This document shows, piece by piece, positions 24,832-33,555 of a stretch of 64,000 nt of DNA. The position numbers and the translations under genes are program-made. Every line of letters starts with the position of its first letter. The first letter of the stretch is position 1. The stretch is from the NCBI GenBank assembly GCA_016865505.2, contig AP025252.1, positions 4,030,001 through 4,094,000 on the forward strand. The letters are read 5' to 3'. The stretch comes from Bryobacterales bacterium F-183 (GTDB lineage Bacteria > Acidobacteriota > Terriglobia > Bryobacterales > Bryobacteraceae). Below the pieces are notes generated by a model that searched no databases, was not told the origin of the DNA, and saw only the letters and a list, made by a program, of their open reading frames with translations.

Positions 24832-25333
24832 TGACGTACACACTCTTACTTACCAATCCGATATGGGTGGCCGCAATGCGGCCCTGGCGGTCGATCAGGA
24901 ACGTGGTGGGCAGGCTTTCGACGCCACCGTACAGCGCGCCTACCGGTTCGGTGCCCATCAGCACGCGGTAGTTCACCTGCTGCTGCTGAATGTAGGGGCG
25001 GACGGCTTCCCAGCCTTCGTCGTCCATCGCCACGCCGAGGACTGCGAAACCCTTGCTCTTGTAGTTGGTTTCAAATTCCTTAAACCAGGGAATTTCGATC
25101 TTGCAGGGGCCGCACCAGGTGGCCCAGAAGTTGAGGAGGACGACCTTGCCCTTGTAGTCCGACAGCTTGACCATCTTGCCGTCGGCGTCCTTCAAGGTAA
25201 AGTCAGGCGCGGCCTTGCGGGTGGATTCCGACTTTACCGTAGAGGCAGCCTCGACCGATGCGGGGTTGCGCGCGCAACCGGCCAGGGCGGCAACCAACGC
25301 GAGGGCGGAAAGTGTTTTCAGGTGGAGCGTCAC
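24791..25333 (-). CDS. TlpA/ResA-like lipoprotein thioredoxin
   Basis: 180 residues from GTG 25333; ATG 25342 is in frame but lies within a TATAAT box. A lipobox LAGC ends the signal peptide, so the mature protein is lipid-anchored. The thioredoxin fold shows FTLKDADGKMVKLSDYKGK, the active site FWATWCGPCK, and the cis-Pro region SLPTTFLID. Role: thiol-disulfide reduction in the periplasm, for example in cytochrome c maturation. It heads the minus-strand cluster TlpA, DsbD-like, GT9, NHL. The TATAAT box 7 bases before GTG and lack of a ribosome site point to leaderless translation. Confidence 0.92.
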   Translation of the reverse strand: MTLHLKTLSALALVAALAGCARNPASVEAASTVKSESTRKAAPDFTLKDADGKMVKLSDYKGKVVLLNFWATWCGPCKIEIPWFKEFETNYKSKGFAVLGVAMDDEGWEAVRPYIQQQQVNYRVLMGTEPVGALYGGVESLPTTFLIDRQGRIAATHIGLVSKSVYVNDLKDLFDAPAGK

Positions 25334-25340
25334 TGCTCTC

Positions 25341-25346
25341 ATTATA
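25341..25346 (-). promoter_or_regulatory. -10 box for leaderless TlpA transcript
   Basis: TATAAT on the minus strand, followed by exactly 7 bases (GAGAGCA) and GTG at 25333. Same geometry as the cyclophilin promoter at 15573. No clear -35. Confidence 0.5.
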
Positions 25347-25443
25347 TGTTTTGAGACGCATTTCATTCCCATTTGGATTCGATTGGATTGTTGAATCCTT
25401 TTTGAGCGGATTGTGTCTAGGTTTGCGAAGGTAGAAGAAGACG

Positions 25444-25854
25444 ATGCAATTGGAAATCAACCATCTGGGCGCGGTGCAGTTTGAGATCAAGACGCGCGGG
25501 CACGTGATCATCTGCGACCAACCAGAAGAGAACGGCGGCTTTGACGAGGGCGTGACGCCGCCGGAACTGCTTCTGGCGTCCTTGGGGTCCTGTGCGGCGT
25601 ACTATGCGGCGCAGTATTTACGGAAGAATAAGCTGGCGACGGAGGGTACGAAGGTTCGCATTTCGGCGGAGAAGGTTCCCAATCCTGCTCGCATGGACAA
25701 GTTTGTAATTGAGATTGACTGTCCGCTAGAGCTGACCGAGACGCATCGCGCTGGAGTTGAGAAAGAGGTGCATAAGTGCCTGATTCACAATACGCTGATG
25801 CACCCGCCGCAGATTTCGTTGGCGATTCGGGCCCAAGATCCGGTTGCCGGTTAG
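25444..25854 (+). CDS. OsmC/Ohr family protein
   Basis: 136 residues. The family pattern GVTPPELLLASLGSCAAYYA carries the first conserved Cys (Cys50); Cys112 in HKCLIHNTL is the second. OsmC proteins reduce organic hydroperoxides with these two cysteines. The length is typical. GAAGAAG precedes the ATG. It stands alone on the plus strand and overlaps the convergent methyltransferase gene by 4 bases at the stop. Confidence 0.93.
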   Translation: MQLEINHLGAVQFEIKTRGHVIICDQPEENGGFDEGVTPPELLLASLGSCAAYYAAQYLRKNKLATEGTKVRISAEKVPNPARMDKFVIEIDCPLELTETHRAGVEKEVHKCLIHNTLMHPPQISLAIRAQDPVAG

Positions 25855-26582
25855 GCCTTTTTGCGTCCGACGACTAGGCGTCCGGGCACCAGCCACAGCC
25901 AGGTCTTGTGGGAGTCGTCGATCTGTTCCACACCCGCGTTGCGGAGGACTTCTGCGTATTCGCCAGCGTGCATCACGTCGAAAATGGCGATCTGGCCGCC
26001 GGGCTTGGTGACCCTCACCATCTCTTCGATTGCCAACTGACGGTTTTCGGCATCGGGGAGTTCGTGTAAGGTCGTCGACGAGAGTACGACGTCGAAGCTG
26101 TTGTCGCCGTAGGTGAGGTTGCGGGCGTCTCCGGTTTCTACCTTCACGCGGTCCGCCACGCCCTCCGCCTTGGCCATGGCGATGGTGTTCTGCTGGCTAT
26201 TGGCGGAGAGGGACGCGGGGTCCCAGATGTCGACGCCAGTGGCTCGCCCCTTCTTCAACTGCTTGGCGGCGGCGATCAGGAGCAGGCCGCGGCCACAGCC
26301 GACGTCGAGCACCTTCTCTTCACCCGTCCACTGGATCTTGTTGATGATCGTGTCGCGCAGGGCCAGTTTTCCAGTCTGGCTGGCTTGGCGCATCAGGATC
26401 GCTACGGCCAGGAAGCCAGCCGCGATCAGGAGCAGCACCAGCATCAACGTGAACGCCGGACCCGGGAGTTCGCGGCGGTTCATCATGTAAATGCCGATGC
26501 CGAAGGCCGCAAAGGTCCCAGCGCGCCAGTATAGATTGCTCAGCGTCTGCGGAGCGTCGATGCCGTAATCCGTCGTCGCCAT
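25851..26582 (-). CDS. Membrane-anchored class I SAM methyltransferase
   Basis: 243 residues. Two hydrophobic segments at about 20-36 and 44-63 precede a Rossmann methyltransferase: motif I EKVLDVGCGRGLLLIAAA, then GVDIWDPASLS, VETGDARNLTYGDNSFDVVLS and GGQIAIFDVMHAGEY. An N-terminal double helix on a UbiE-like domain suggests a lipid or quinone-like substrate in the membrane, but the target is unknown. It begins 6 bases after the topA stop and is probably co-transcribed with topA. Confidence 0.87.
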   Translation of the reverse strand: MATTDYGIDAPQTLSNLYWRAGTFAAFGIGIYMMNRRELPGPAFTLMLVLLLIAAGFLAVAILMRQASQTGKLALRDTIINKIQWTGEEKVLDVGCGRGLLLIAAAKQLKKGRATGVDIWDPASLSANSQQNTIAMAKAEGVADRVKVETGDARNLTYGDNSFDVVLSSTTLHELPDAENRQLAIEEMVRVTKPGGQIAIFDVMHAGEYAEVLRNAGVEQIDDSHKTWLWLVPGRLVVGRKKA

Positions 26583-26588
26583 GGCCTT

Positions 26589-29024
26589 TTATGCGGTTAC
26601 TGCGGCTTCGGGTTCTGCGGCAGGCTGTTCGATGGGGTGCTTGTACTTGCACTCCTTGTTCGGACACTGCGCGAAGGCCCCGGCCTTCAAATACTTTTCG
26701 ATCAGGTACGAACTGCCGCAATCCGGGCACTTTTCGTTGATCGGCTTGCCCCAGGCGACGAACTCGCATTCGGGGTAGCGATTGCACCCGAAGAAAGTCT
26801 TGCCGCGCTTGGAACGGCGTTCCACCACTTCCCCTGTCGTACAGTCCGGGCATGCGACGCCGATGGTCTTCTGCTTGACGTACTTGCAGGTGGGGTAGTT
26901 GGAGCAGGCGACGAACTCGCCGAAGCGGCCGAACTTCATCACCAGCTTGTTCTTGCAGTTGGGACACTCTTCGTCGAGCGGTACGTCGGCCTTTTTCTGC
27001 TCGGCTGCACCGATCTTCTTGGTGGTCTTGCAGTCCGGATAGCCGGAGCAGGCAAAAAACGTGCCGAAGCGGCCCTTTTTGAGGACCATTTCGCGACCGC
27101 AGTTTTCGCAGTATTCCTGCGCGTCCTGCTCGCTGATATCATCCGTTTCGCTGGTGGGAAGCTCGCGGGTACTGCGGCATTCGGGGTAGCCGGTGCAGGC
27201 GATGAAGCGGCCGTTGCGGCCCCACTTGATCACCATCGGCTTGCCGCACTTGTCGCAGATCAAGTCGGTGGGTTCTTCCATCCGCTTGATGTCGGTCATG
27301 TTGCGTTCGGCGTGGTCGAGGTCCTTTTGGAACCTTTCGTAGAACTCGCTCATCGCCTGACGCCAATCCATCTTGCCGTCTTCGATTTCGTCGAGCTCTT
27401 CTTCCATGCGCGCCGTATACTTCACGTCGAACAGGTCGTTGAAGCTTTCGAGCAACAGGTCCGTAACGATGAAGCCGAGTTCGGTCGGCGTGAACTTGCC
27501 GCCTTCCTTCTTTACATACTCCCGATCCTGAATGGTGGACAGGATCGACGCGTAGGTAGACGGGCGCCCGACGCCGTCGGCTTCGAGCTGCTTTACGAGC
27601 GTCGCTTCGGTGTAGCGAGGCGGCGGCTCGGTGAAGTGCTGTTCGGGTTCGAACTGTTTGAACTTGAGGACTTCGCCCTTTTCGACGGCGGGGAGCTTGT
27701 GCTTCAACTCCTCGTCGTCTTCGTCCTTGGCGTCTTTTCCTTCTTCGTAGACCCGCAGGAAGCCGTCGAACTTCTGGACGCTTCCCGTCGCGCGGAAGAT
27801 GTAATTCGCGTTGTCCTTGCCGGGGGCGGCGACGTCGATCGTCGTTTGGTCAAAGACAGCCGGAGTCATCTGGCTGGCGATGAAGCGCATCCAGATGAGG
27901 CGGTACAGCTTGAGTTCGTCCTCTTGAATGTAGGGCGCGACCTCTTCCGGCGTGCGGAGAGCGGAGGTGGGGCGGATCGCTTCGTGGGCGTCCTGCGCGT
28001 CCTTCTTACCTTTATAGACGTTGGGCGATGCGGGGACGTATTCGGCGCCGTAACGGTCGCCGATCATGGCGCGAACTTCGTCGAGCGCGTCGTTTGAGAC
28101 GCGGACCGAGTCCGTACGCATATAGGTGATGAGACCAACCGCGCCTTCCTCACCCATTTCGACGCCTTCGTACAGCTTCTGCGCGAGCATCATGGTGCGC
28201 TTGACGCTAAAGCGGAGCTTGCGGGCGGCTTCCTGCTGCAGGGTGGACGTGATGAAGGGGGGAACAGCGTTGCGGCGCTTTTCCTTGTTGGTGATCGAGT
28301 CGACAGTCCAGGACGTGCCGTCGAGGGCGGAGAGAATCGCGTTCGAGGCGGTCTCGGACGGGATCTCGACGTTGGCGCCATCCTTCTTAAATAGGCGCGC
28401 CTTGAGGACCGGAGCCTTCTTGGCGTTGAGGTGGACGTCGAGGGTCCAGTATTCTTCCTTGACGAACGCTTTGATGAGGCGCTCGCGTTCGACGATCAGC
28501 CGTAGCGCGACGGTTTGGACACGGCCGGCGGAGAGTCCGCGGCGCACTTTGTCCCAGAGAAGCGGGGAAATCTTGTAGCCGACCAGACGGTCCAGAACGC
28601 GGCGAGCCTGCTGGGCGTCCACCAGGTTCACGTTGACGGCGAGCGGCTTTTCGAACGCCTTTACAATGGCGTTCTTGGTGATTTCGTTGAACATCACCCG
28701 GAACACCTTGGTGTCGGACTTCTTGTCGTGCAGCTCTTCCTGCAGGTGGTAGCAGATGGCTTCGCCTTCGCGATCGGGGTCAGCTGCGAGCCAAACGGCA
28801 TCGGCGCCCTTGGCCGCCTGCTTCAGCTCGGTGATGAGCTTCTTCTTGCCTTCGATGACTTCGTACTTCGGGCGGAAGTCGTTGTCGACGTCGACCGCCA
28901 GGTCCTTTTTGGGCAGATCCTTAATGTGGCCAAGCGAGGCTTTGACCACATACTGCTTGCCCAAATACTTGCCAATTGTTTTCGCCTTCGCCGGGGACTC
29001 GACGATGACGAGATTCTTTGCCAT
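26589..29024 (-). CDS. topA: DNA topoisomerase I
   Basis: 811 residues. The N-terminal TOPRIM domain has VIVESPAKAKTIGKYL (Glu9) and AADPDREGEA (acidic triad near 82-86). The active-site Tyr lies in VGLITYMRTDS at about residue 305. The C-terminal ~230 residues hold five tetracysteine zinc-ribbon units (CDKCGKP...CTGYPEC, CENCGRE...CSGYPDC, CPNCKNK...CSNYPTC, CPDCTTG...CNRYPEC, CPDCGSS...CPNKEC), one or two more than in many species. It relaxes negative supercoils behind polymerases. Located downstream of dprA, a common pairing. Confidence 0.98.
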   Translation of the reverse strand: MAKNLVIVESPAKAKTIGKYLGKQYVVKASLGHIKDLPKKDLAVDVDNDFRPKYEVIEGKKKLITELKQAAKGADAVWLAADPDREGEAICYHLQEELHDKKSDTKVFRVMFNEITKNAIVKAFEKPLAVNVNLVDAQQARRVLDRLVGYKISPLLWDKVRRGLSAGRVQTVALRLIVERERLIKAFVKEEYWTLDVHLNAKKAPVLKARLFKKDGANVEIPSETASNAILSALDGTSWTVDSITNKEKRRNAVPPFITSTLQQEAARKLRFSVKRTMMLAQKLYEGVEMGEEGAVGLITYMRTDSVRVSNDALDEVRAMIGDRYGAEYVPASPNVYKGKKDAQDAHEAIRPTSALRTPEEVAPYIQEDELKLYRLIWMRFIASQMTPAVFDQTTIDVAAPGKDNANYIFRATGSVQKFDGFLRVYEEGKDAKDEDDEELKHKLPAVEKGEVLKFKQFEPEQHFTEPPPRYTEATLVKQLEADGVGRPSTYASILSTIQDREYVKKEGGKFTPTELGFIVTDLLLESFNDLFDVKYTARMEEELDEIEDGKMDWRQAMSEFYERFQKDLDHAERNMTDIKRMEEPTDLICDKCGKPMVIKWGRNGRFIACTGYPECRSTRELPTSETDDISEQDAQEYCENCGREMVLKKGRFGTFFACSGYPDCKTTKKIGAAEQKKADVPLDEECPNCKNKLVMKFGRFGEFVACSNYPTCKYVKQKTIGVACPDCTTGEVVERRSKRGKTFFGCNRYPECEFVAWGKPINEKCPDCGSSYLIEKYLKAGAFAQCPNKECKYKHPIEQPAAEPEAAVTA

Positions 29025-29126
29025 AGGTGATTTCTCAGGCTAGCACAGGCGTCTTGCAACGCCCTGCCAAGCGCTGTTCAACAGGATGCGATAGAGGTGG
29101 GTTAGGATGCAAGTGCGTAAAAAGGC

Positions 29127-30326
29127 CTAGTCTTTCCAACGCTTTACGAATTGCTTGCCGGGTAGTTGACGGATGGCGCCGGCCATTTCGAGGTCGAAAA
29201 GCACGGAAATGATCTCGGAACTGGACCAGCCTTCGACCCGGTCGATCAGGCCGTCGAGCGTGACGGGAACGTCCACCGGAATGGTCCGCATGAGGATACC
29301 GAAGAGCTCCGCCATCGGACCTTCCTGCGCCTGTTGCAGGTGCCACGGGGCGCCGGCTTGTTCTTCGTCTTGACTGTTGCCGAAGAGGGACCGCTGGGCG
29401 TCGATATGGCGGCGGGTTTCGCTATTGAGGTCGTCGAGGACGTCGCTCGCTTCCTGAACGAGTTTGGCGCCTTGTTTGATGAGGAGGTTGGGTCCCCAAC
29501 TGGCCTTGGAGGTGATGTTGCCGGGTACGGCGTAGACCTCGCGGCACTGGTCGAGCGCCAATCTTGCGGTGATGGCGGAACCGGAATACTGCGCGCCTTC
29601 GACGATCAGAACGCCGACGCTGAGTCCGGCGACGATGCGGTTCCGCACGGGGAAGTTTTGCGGATAGCCGGGGGTGCCGAGGGGGAATTCGGAGAGAACC
29701 AGACCCTGATCGAACAGGCGTTCGGCGAGCTTGCGGTTTTCGGATGGGTAAATATGATCGAGTCCACTGCCAAAGACGGCTATGGTGTTGCCTCCGGACT
29801 CGAGTGCCGCGCGATGGGCGGCGGTGTCGATGCCTCGGGCCATGCCGCTCACGATAGTGAGGCCCGCGCGCGAGAGTTCGCTGGCCAGACGCTCGGTGAC
29901 GGATAGACCGTAAGCGGTAGGACGGCGGGTGCCCACGACGGCGAGCATCACGGTGTCCAGGATCTCGATGCGTCCCCTGGCGTAGAGCAGCACAGGCGGG
30001 TCGTAGATCTGCTTGAGTGCCATCGGGTAGCGCGGGTCTGAGTACGTGATGAGCTGGGCGCCTTGGGCACGGAGGCGGTTCTGCTGGGTGATGGCGTCCT
30101 CAAAGGCGCAGCCGGAGACGATGCTTTGGGCCGTGGACGGGGCAAGGCCGGCAGCCTCAAGTTCGTGCTTGGAGGCGTGGAAGATGGCTTTGGGGGTACG
30201 GAACTGGTTGAGGATGCGTACGGCGCGCGAGGCTCCGAGACCGGTCGCCATGCGGAGGGCGAGCCAGTGGAGTTCTTCTTCGGGGGTGAGGGTGTAGGTG
30301 GTGGTCGCGGTGGCCGTGGAGGTCAT
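29127..30326 (-). CDS. dprA: DNA-processing protein DprA
   Basis: 399 residues. The N-terminal helix-hairpin region (LALRMATGLGASRAVRIL) precedes the Rossmann-like SMF domain: SDPRYPMALKQIYDPPVLLY, VVGTRRPTAYG, IVSGMARGIDTAAH, AVFGSGLDHIYPSEN and GALIKQGAKLVQEASD-type end. The C-terminal ~70 residues form the winged-helix domain. DprA loads RecA on incoming single-stranded DNA during natural transformation. The ATG lies next to a TCTCTTA/TAAGAGA inverted repeat (30326-30347) that could hinder its translation. Confidence 0.96.
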   Translation of the reverse strand: MTSTATATTTYTLTPEEELHWLALRMATGLGASRAVRILNQFRTPKAIFHASKHELEAAGLAPSTAQSIVSGCAFEDAITQQNRLRAQGAQLITYSDPRYPMALKQIYDPPVLLYARGRIEILDTVMLAVVGTRRPTAYGLSVTERLASELSRAGLTIVSGMARGIDTAAHRAALESGGNTIAVFGSGLDHIYPSENRKLAERLFDQGLVLSEFPLGTPGYPQNFPVRNRIVAGLSVGVLIVEGAQYSGSAITARLALDQCREVYAVPGNITSKASWGPNLLIKQGAKLVQEASDVLDDLNSETRRHIDAQRSLFGNSQDEEQAGAPWHLQQAQEGPMAELFGILMRTIPVDVPVTLDGLIDRVEGWSSSEIISVLFDLEMAGAIRQLPGKQFVKRWKD

Positions 30327-30402
30327 CTCTTATTAAGTGGTAAGAGACGCGCGGGATTCTCAGTCGCAGAGGCGGGGATTGGCCTGCTGAGTTCTCGTAC
30401 TC

Positions 30403-31365
30403 CTAGAGGCTTTTGGTGATGTCGACGAGGTCGCTGAACAGGCCGTAGGCGGTTTGTTCGACGCCCGGGGTGATGGCGACGGTTCCGACAGTACCCATCA
30501 GGTCTGTGTGAAGGAGCAATAGGTTCGAGGTGCCTTGCAGGGAGGCCAGAATGTCTGTTTCGGGTAAGACTTCGGCGCGGACGCGCATCTTGAGTTCGCC
30601 CGAAGGCGTACGGTGGGCGCGGCTCACGAGGGCGACCGTCTTGCCCTGGCTCTTGAGGTCTTCGAGTTTCTCTGGCGTCAGGCGGCCGATGCCTTTGCGG
30701 TCGACGTCGAGCGGGGTTCGGTTGGCATTGAGCAAGACGTTGGCGAGGGTAGCGGTCTTGGCGGCGGAGTCCCAACCGTCGATGTCGTAGGAGGCGTCTG
30801 CTTCGGCGATACCCATACGCTGGGCCTCGCGGATGCCGTCTTCCATGGACTTGCCGTCCCGCATGGCGGCGATGACGACTTTGGATGTGGAGTTGAGGAC
30901 GCCGGTAAAGCCGCTGATGTCGACGCCGGGGAGGCAGTTGCGCACCATGTTGAAGACAGGCGCGCCGTCCATGCAGGTGGACTCAAAGCGGAACTGGCAC
31001 TGGCGCAGCATCGCTTCCTGGCAGAGGGCGGCGTAGGCGTGCGCGAGGGGTCCTTTGTTGGCGGTGATGACGTGGATGCCGCGTTGGAAGGCGGCTCGGA
31101 TGTGGCTGATGGCTGGTTCGCCGGTGGCGGGTTCAAGAGTGGTGATCTCGATCATGACCTCGGCCTGGCATTGGTCGAGGAAGTCCCCTACGTCGAGGCG
31201 AGGGCCGTTGATAGGGGTGTCGACGTGGAGTCCTGCGAGGTTGATGGCGGAGGAGTTCCGCTTCTGGATGCCGGAGATCAGAAAAGGGAAGACCGAGCGC
31301 TTGGCGTCCAGGAGACGCGCAAATGCCCGGCCTACATTGCCATAACCTACGAGAGCGATTCGCAA
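30403..31365 (-). CDS. hom: Homoserine dehydrogenase
   Basis: 320 residues from TTG 31365. NAD-binding motif ALVGYGNVGRAFARLL, then EITTLEPATGEPA, VITANKGPLAHAYAAL (catalytic Lys region), and the family signature GVLNSTSKVVIAAMRDGKS followed by GIAEADASYDIDGWDSAAK. It reduces aspartate semialdehyde to homoserine for Thr, Met and Ile synthesis. It lacks the C-terminal ACT domain, so Thr feedback of the usual kind is not expected. It starts 13 bases after the upstream DUF4139 gene stop, without an obvious ribosome site. Confidence 0.93.
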   Translation of the reverse strand: MRIALVGYGNVGRAFARLLDAKRSVFPFLISGIQKRNSSAINLAGLHVDTPINGPRLDVGDFLDQCQAEVMIEITTLEPATGEPAISHIRAAFQRGIHVITANKGPLAHAYAALCQEAMLRQCQFRFESTCMDGAPVFNMVRNCLPGVDISGFTGVLNSTSKVVIAAMRDGKSMEDGIREAQRMGIAEADASYDIDGWDSAAKTATLANVLLNANRTPLDVDRKGIGRLTPEKLEDLKSQGKTVALVSRAHRTPSGELKMRVRAEVLPETDILASLQGTSNLLLLHTDLMGTVGTVAITPGVEQTAYGLFSDLVDITKSL

Positions 31366-31378
31366 ATAGCTAGGTTAG

Positions 31379-33361
31379 CTAAAAATTCAGCTTGTCCAGC
31401 ATGGCGAGGAGTTCGGTATCGAGGGCGGCTTTTTTGCGGCGCTGCTCGCGGGCGGCGTCGCGGAGTTTGGCCATGGTAGATTCCTGGCTGGCGAGTTGGC
31501 GGGAATAGGTCTGCACTTGGTCGTTCTGGCCGTTCACGCGGGAGAGGCTTTCGATGTTCTTGCGGAGGCGGTCCTGGTCACCAGCGAGGTCGTTGAGTTC
31601 GGCTTCTGACTGACGGGCGGCGGCTTCCGCGGCGGCGATCTCCGCTTTCTTCGCGGCGATGGCATCGAGTTGCTTGCGGCCTGTGTCGCTGATGGAGCGT
31701 CCGCTCAGGTAAAACTGGATGCCTTCGGGCGTCATGGAAGAGACGCCGACGGTCTGGCTGTAGACGTACTCTTCCTGGACGGTGAACTCCTCTTTGGCGT
31801 TGGGCGCGAGCTTGACTTCAAAGCGATGGGCGTTTGGCGTCGTTTCTGCGGGCTTTGCGCTGCCAATCAGTTTGAAGTTGGTGCGCAGGGGGTGTTCGAT
31901 GACCAGGGTCTTGGCCTTGGCGTCAACGTTCTGGATCGAGTAGACCTTGTCCTCCTGGCGGACGTAGCGGACCGTGAGGACGCCGCGGTTGGCGGTGACT
32001 TGCTGGATGTTGGCGGCGCCGGAACGGATGTTGGTGGTGACGCGGGTGCCGAGGTCCACGGCATAGCTGATAAGGCGTTTATCGCCGGCCTTGAGGGTTT
32101 CCATAAGAGCCTCGCCGGCGTAGGTTCCGGTTTCGTAGACGGTGATGGGTCCGCCGTCGAGGGTCTTGCCGGTGGAGTTGGTGATCTCGGCTGCGGATAG
32201 AGGGTTTAGGCCTTTGCCGTCCTGAAAGATGAGGAGTTTGCGGCTGCTGACTTTCTGTTGGAGGAAGGGCAGCATGGCGGATTCGCTCTTCTTGACGGTG
32301 ACGGGGGTGGAGAAGCGGTATTCGAACAGGTCGCCGAGTTCGCGGCCGGAGGTCGCGACGCTGACGGTGCTTTCGGCAAAGGCGGCGGATTCTTCGGCCT
32401 GACGGGGTGGGGAGAACTTCCTTGCAGCGGCACCGACACCACCCATCGCCCCACCAGCGAGTGCCGCTAGGGGCGCCGGAGGAGGCGCGGGCATGGCTGC
32501 GTCATAAACGACCGGGCGAACCGCTTCGTTCTCGGCGAGTTCGACGACCGGGCGGTCTCGGTACTTCGGCTCGTACAAATTCGAGATGAACGAAATCGGA
32601 CGGCCGGAGACTACCGCGAGGTTGACGTTGTTCCAGTCCTCATCCGTCGTGTTGTCCACAATCGCCCAGCCTTCGAGGGTCGGTTCCGCTTGCGTGAACG
32701 CCAGGCGGTAGCTGGATTTCCACACCGGCGAGGGCATCATATAAGACGCGACCAGCGACCTGGCTCCGGTGGCGGTAGATTCCACAAAAAGGCTGCGCTT
32801 GTCCTTGGAGCGGGATTGGGCCACGGCGCGGAGGTAGTCGCCAAACTGGCGCTGCAGGACAGGGTCCAGGAAGCGAATGCCATTGGTGGCACCCAAGTCG
32901 TAGACGCGGATGTCGCCGGTGTCGAGCAGGAGAATGAGCTGTTCCTTGGCGGGGGTACTTCCGGAACCCGGCGTCTCGCGACCGCTGACGATCTGGCCGG
33001 GGATCGTGTCGTTGCCGTACTTGATTTCGACCCGCGCGCCCTTCATTTGGTCGAGCACGGCGGACATCGAAAATCGTTCGCCGATCTGGAAGGGGAACTC
33101 GCCCAGCTTTTGTCCTAGCGGGACGGCGGAATCGTAACGAATGCCGGTGATTTTGCCGCCGCCTTTCTCGTTGACGGTCAAGGATTTGAGCACGTCGTTC
33201 ATGTCGTCGGCCTTAAAATCGAGGCGGACGCTTTCGCCGGCTTTAACCTCCCCGGCGCGGGAGAAAAAGCCTACACCGTGCTTGAAGAGAATGACTTCTT
33301 TGACCGGAAGTTCCGCGGCGGCGAGGGCGGGAATCCAGAGGGCGGCGATCCAGTTTCGCAT
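31379..33361 (-). CDS. Exported DUF4139 / MuiA-like protein
   Basis: 660 residues, signal peptide MRNWIAALWIPALAAA. The order is an N-terminal VILFKHGVGFFSRAG domain of the DUF4140 type, a DUF4139 domain (SYMMPSPVWKSSYRLAF, WAIVDNTTDEDWNNVNLAVVSG in pieces, SNLYEP), an Ala/Pro linker near 290-320, a second DUF4139 half, and a long coiled coil from about 555 to the end (Ala/Glu/Lys/Gln-rich heptads). MuiA-like proteins suppress mucoidy in some bacteria; the mechanism is unknown. It is cotranscribed with homoserine dehydrogenase by position only. Confidence 0.8.
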   Translation of the reverse strand: MRNWIAALWIPALAAAELPVKEVILFKHGVGFFSRAGEVKAGESVRLDFKADDMNDVLKSLTVNEKGGGKITGIRYDSAVPLGQKLGEFPFQIGERFSMSAVLDQMKGARVEIKYGNDTIPGQIVSGRETPGSGSTPAKEQLILLLDTGDIRVYDLGATNGIRFLDPVLQRQFGDYLRAVAQSRSKDKRSLFVESTATGARSLVASYMMPSPVWKSSYRLAFTQAEPTLEGWAIVDNTTDEDWNNVNLAVVSGRPISFISNLYEPKYRDRPVVELAENEAVRPVVYDAAMPAPPPAPLAALAGGAMGGVGAAARKFSPPRQAEESAAFAESTVSVATSGRELGDLFEYRFSTPVTVKKSESAMLPFLQQKVSSRKLLIFQDGKGLNPLSAAEITNSTGKTLDGGPITVYETGTYAGEALMETLKAGDKRLISYAVDLGTRVTTNIRSGAANIQQVTANRGVLTVRYVRQEDKVYSIQNVDAKAKTLVIEHPLRTNFKLIGSAKPAETTPNAHRFEVKLAPNAKEEFTVQEEYVYSQTVGVSSMTPEGIQFYLSGRSISDTGRKQLDAIAAKKAEIAAAEAAARQSEAELNDLAGDQDRLRKNIESLSRVNGQNDQVQTYSRQLASQESTMAKLRDAAREQRRKKAALDTELLAMLDKLNF

Positions 33362-33514
33362 AGCTACCTAAGGATGCCCACAGCGGAGCGATCCTTTCAA
33401 GGAAATCTTTTTCCTCAGCCTAACTGCTTGACATGCAAACGGTTAATCGTCAAACTGAACATTGCGGCAAAAACATGTCCGCTGTGATACGTTTTTCATG
33501 CTTACGCCATACGG

Positions 33515-33529
33515 CATATGGCGCATATG
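33515..33529. promoter_or_regulatory. Tandem CATATG sites upstream of beta-barrel gene
   Basis: CATATG at 33515-33520 and again at 33524-33529, separated by GCG, inside a GC-flanked near-palindrome (CGGCATATGGCG...). It lies 27 bases before the TTG start at 33556 in the divergent spacer 33362-33555. Candidate operator. A TTGACA at 33428-33433 is also present, but no good -10 follows it. Confidence 0.3.
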
Positions 33530-33555
33530 GCCGATACTAAAGGTTGGAGCCGAAT

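Noticed and set aside
26637-28097. 486-residue plus-strand frame opposite topA
   Set aside because: Antisense shadow; the minus strand encodes an unmistakable topoisomerase.
30326-30347. TCTCTTA/TAAGAGA inverted repeat at the dprA start as a defined regulatory site
   Set aside because: Only 7 bp with an 8-base loop; plausible but too weak to list as its own feature.
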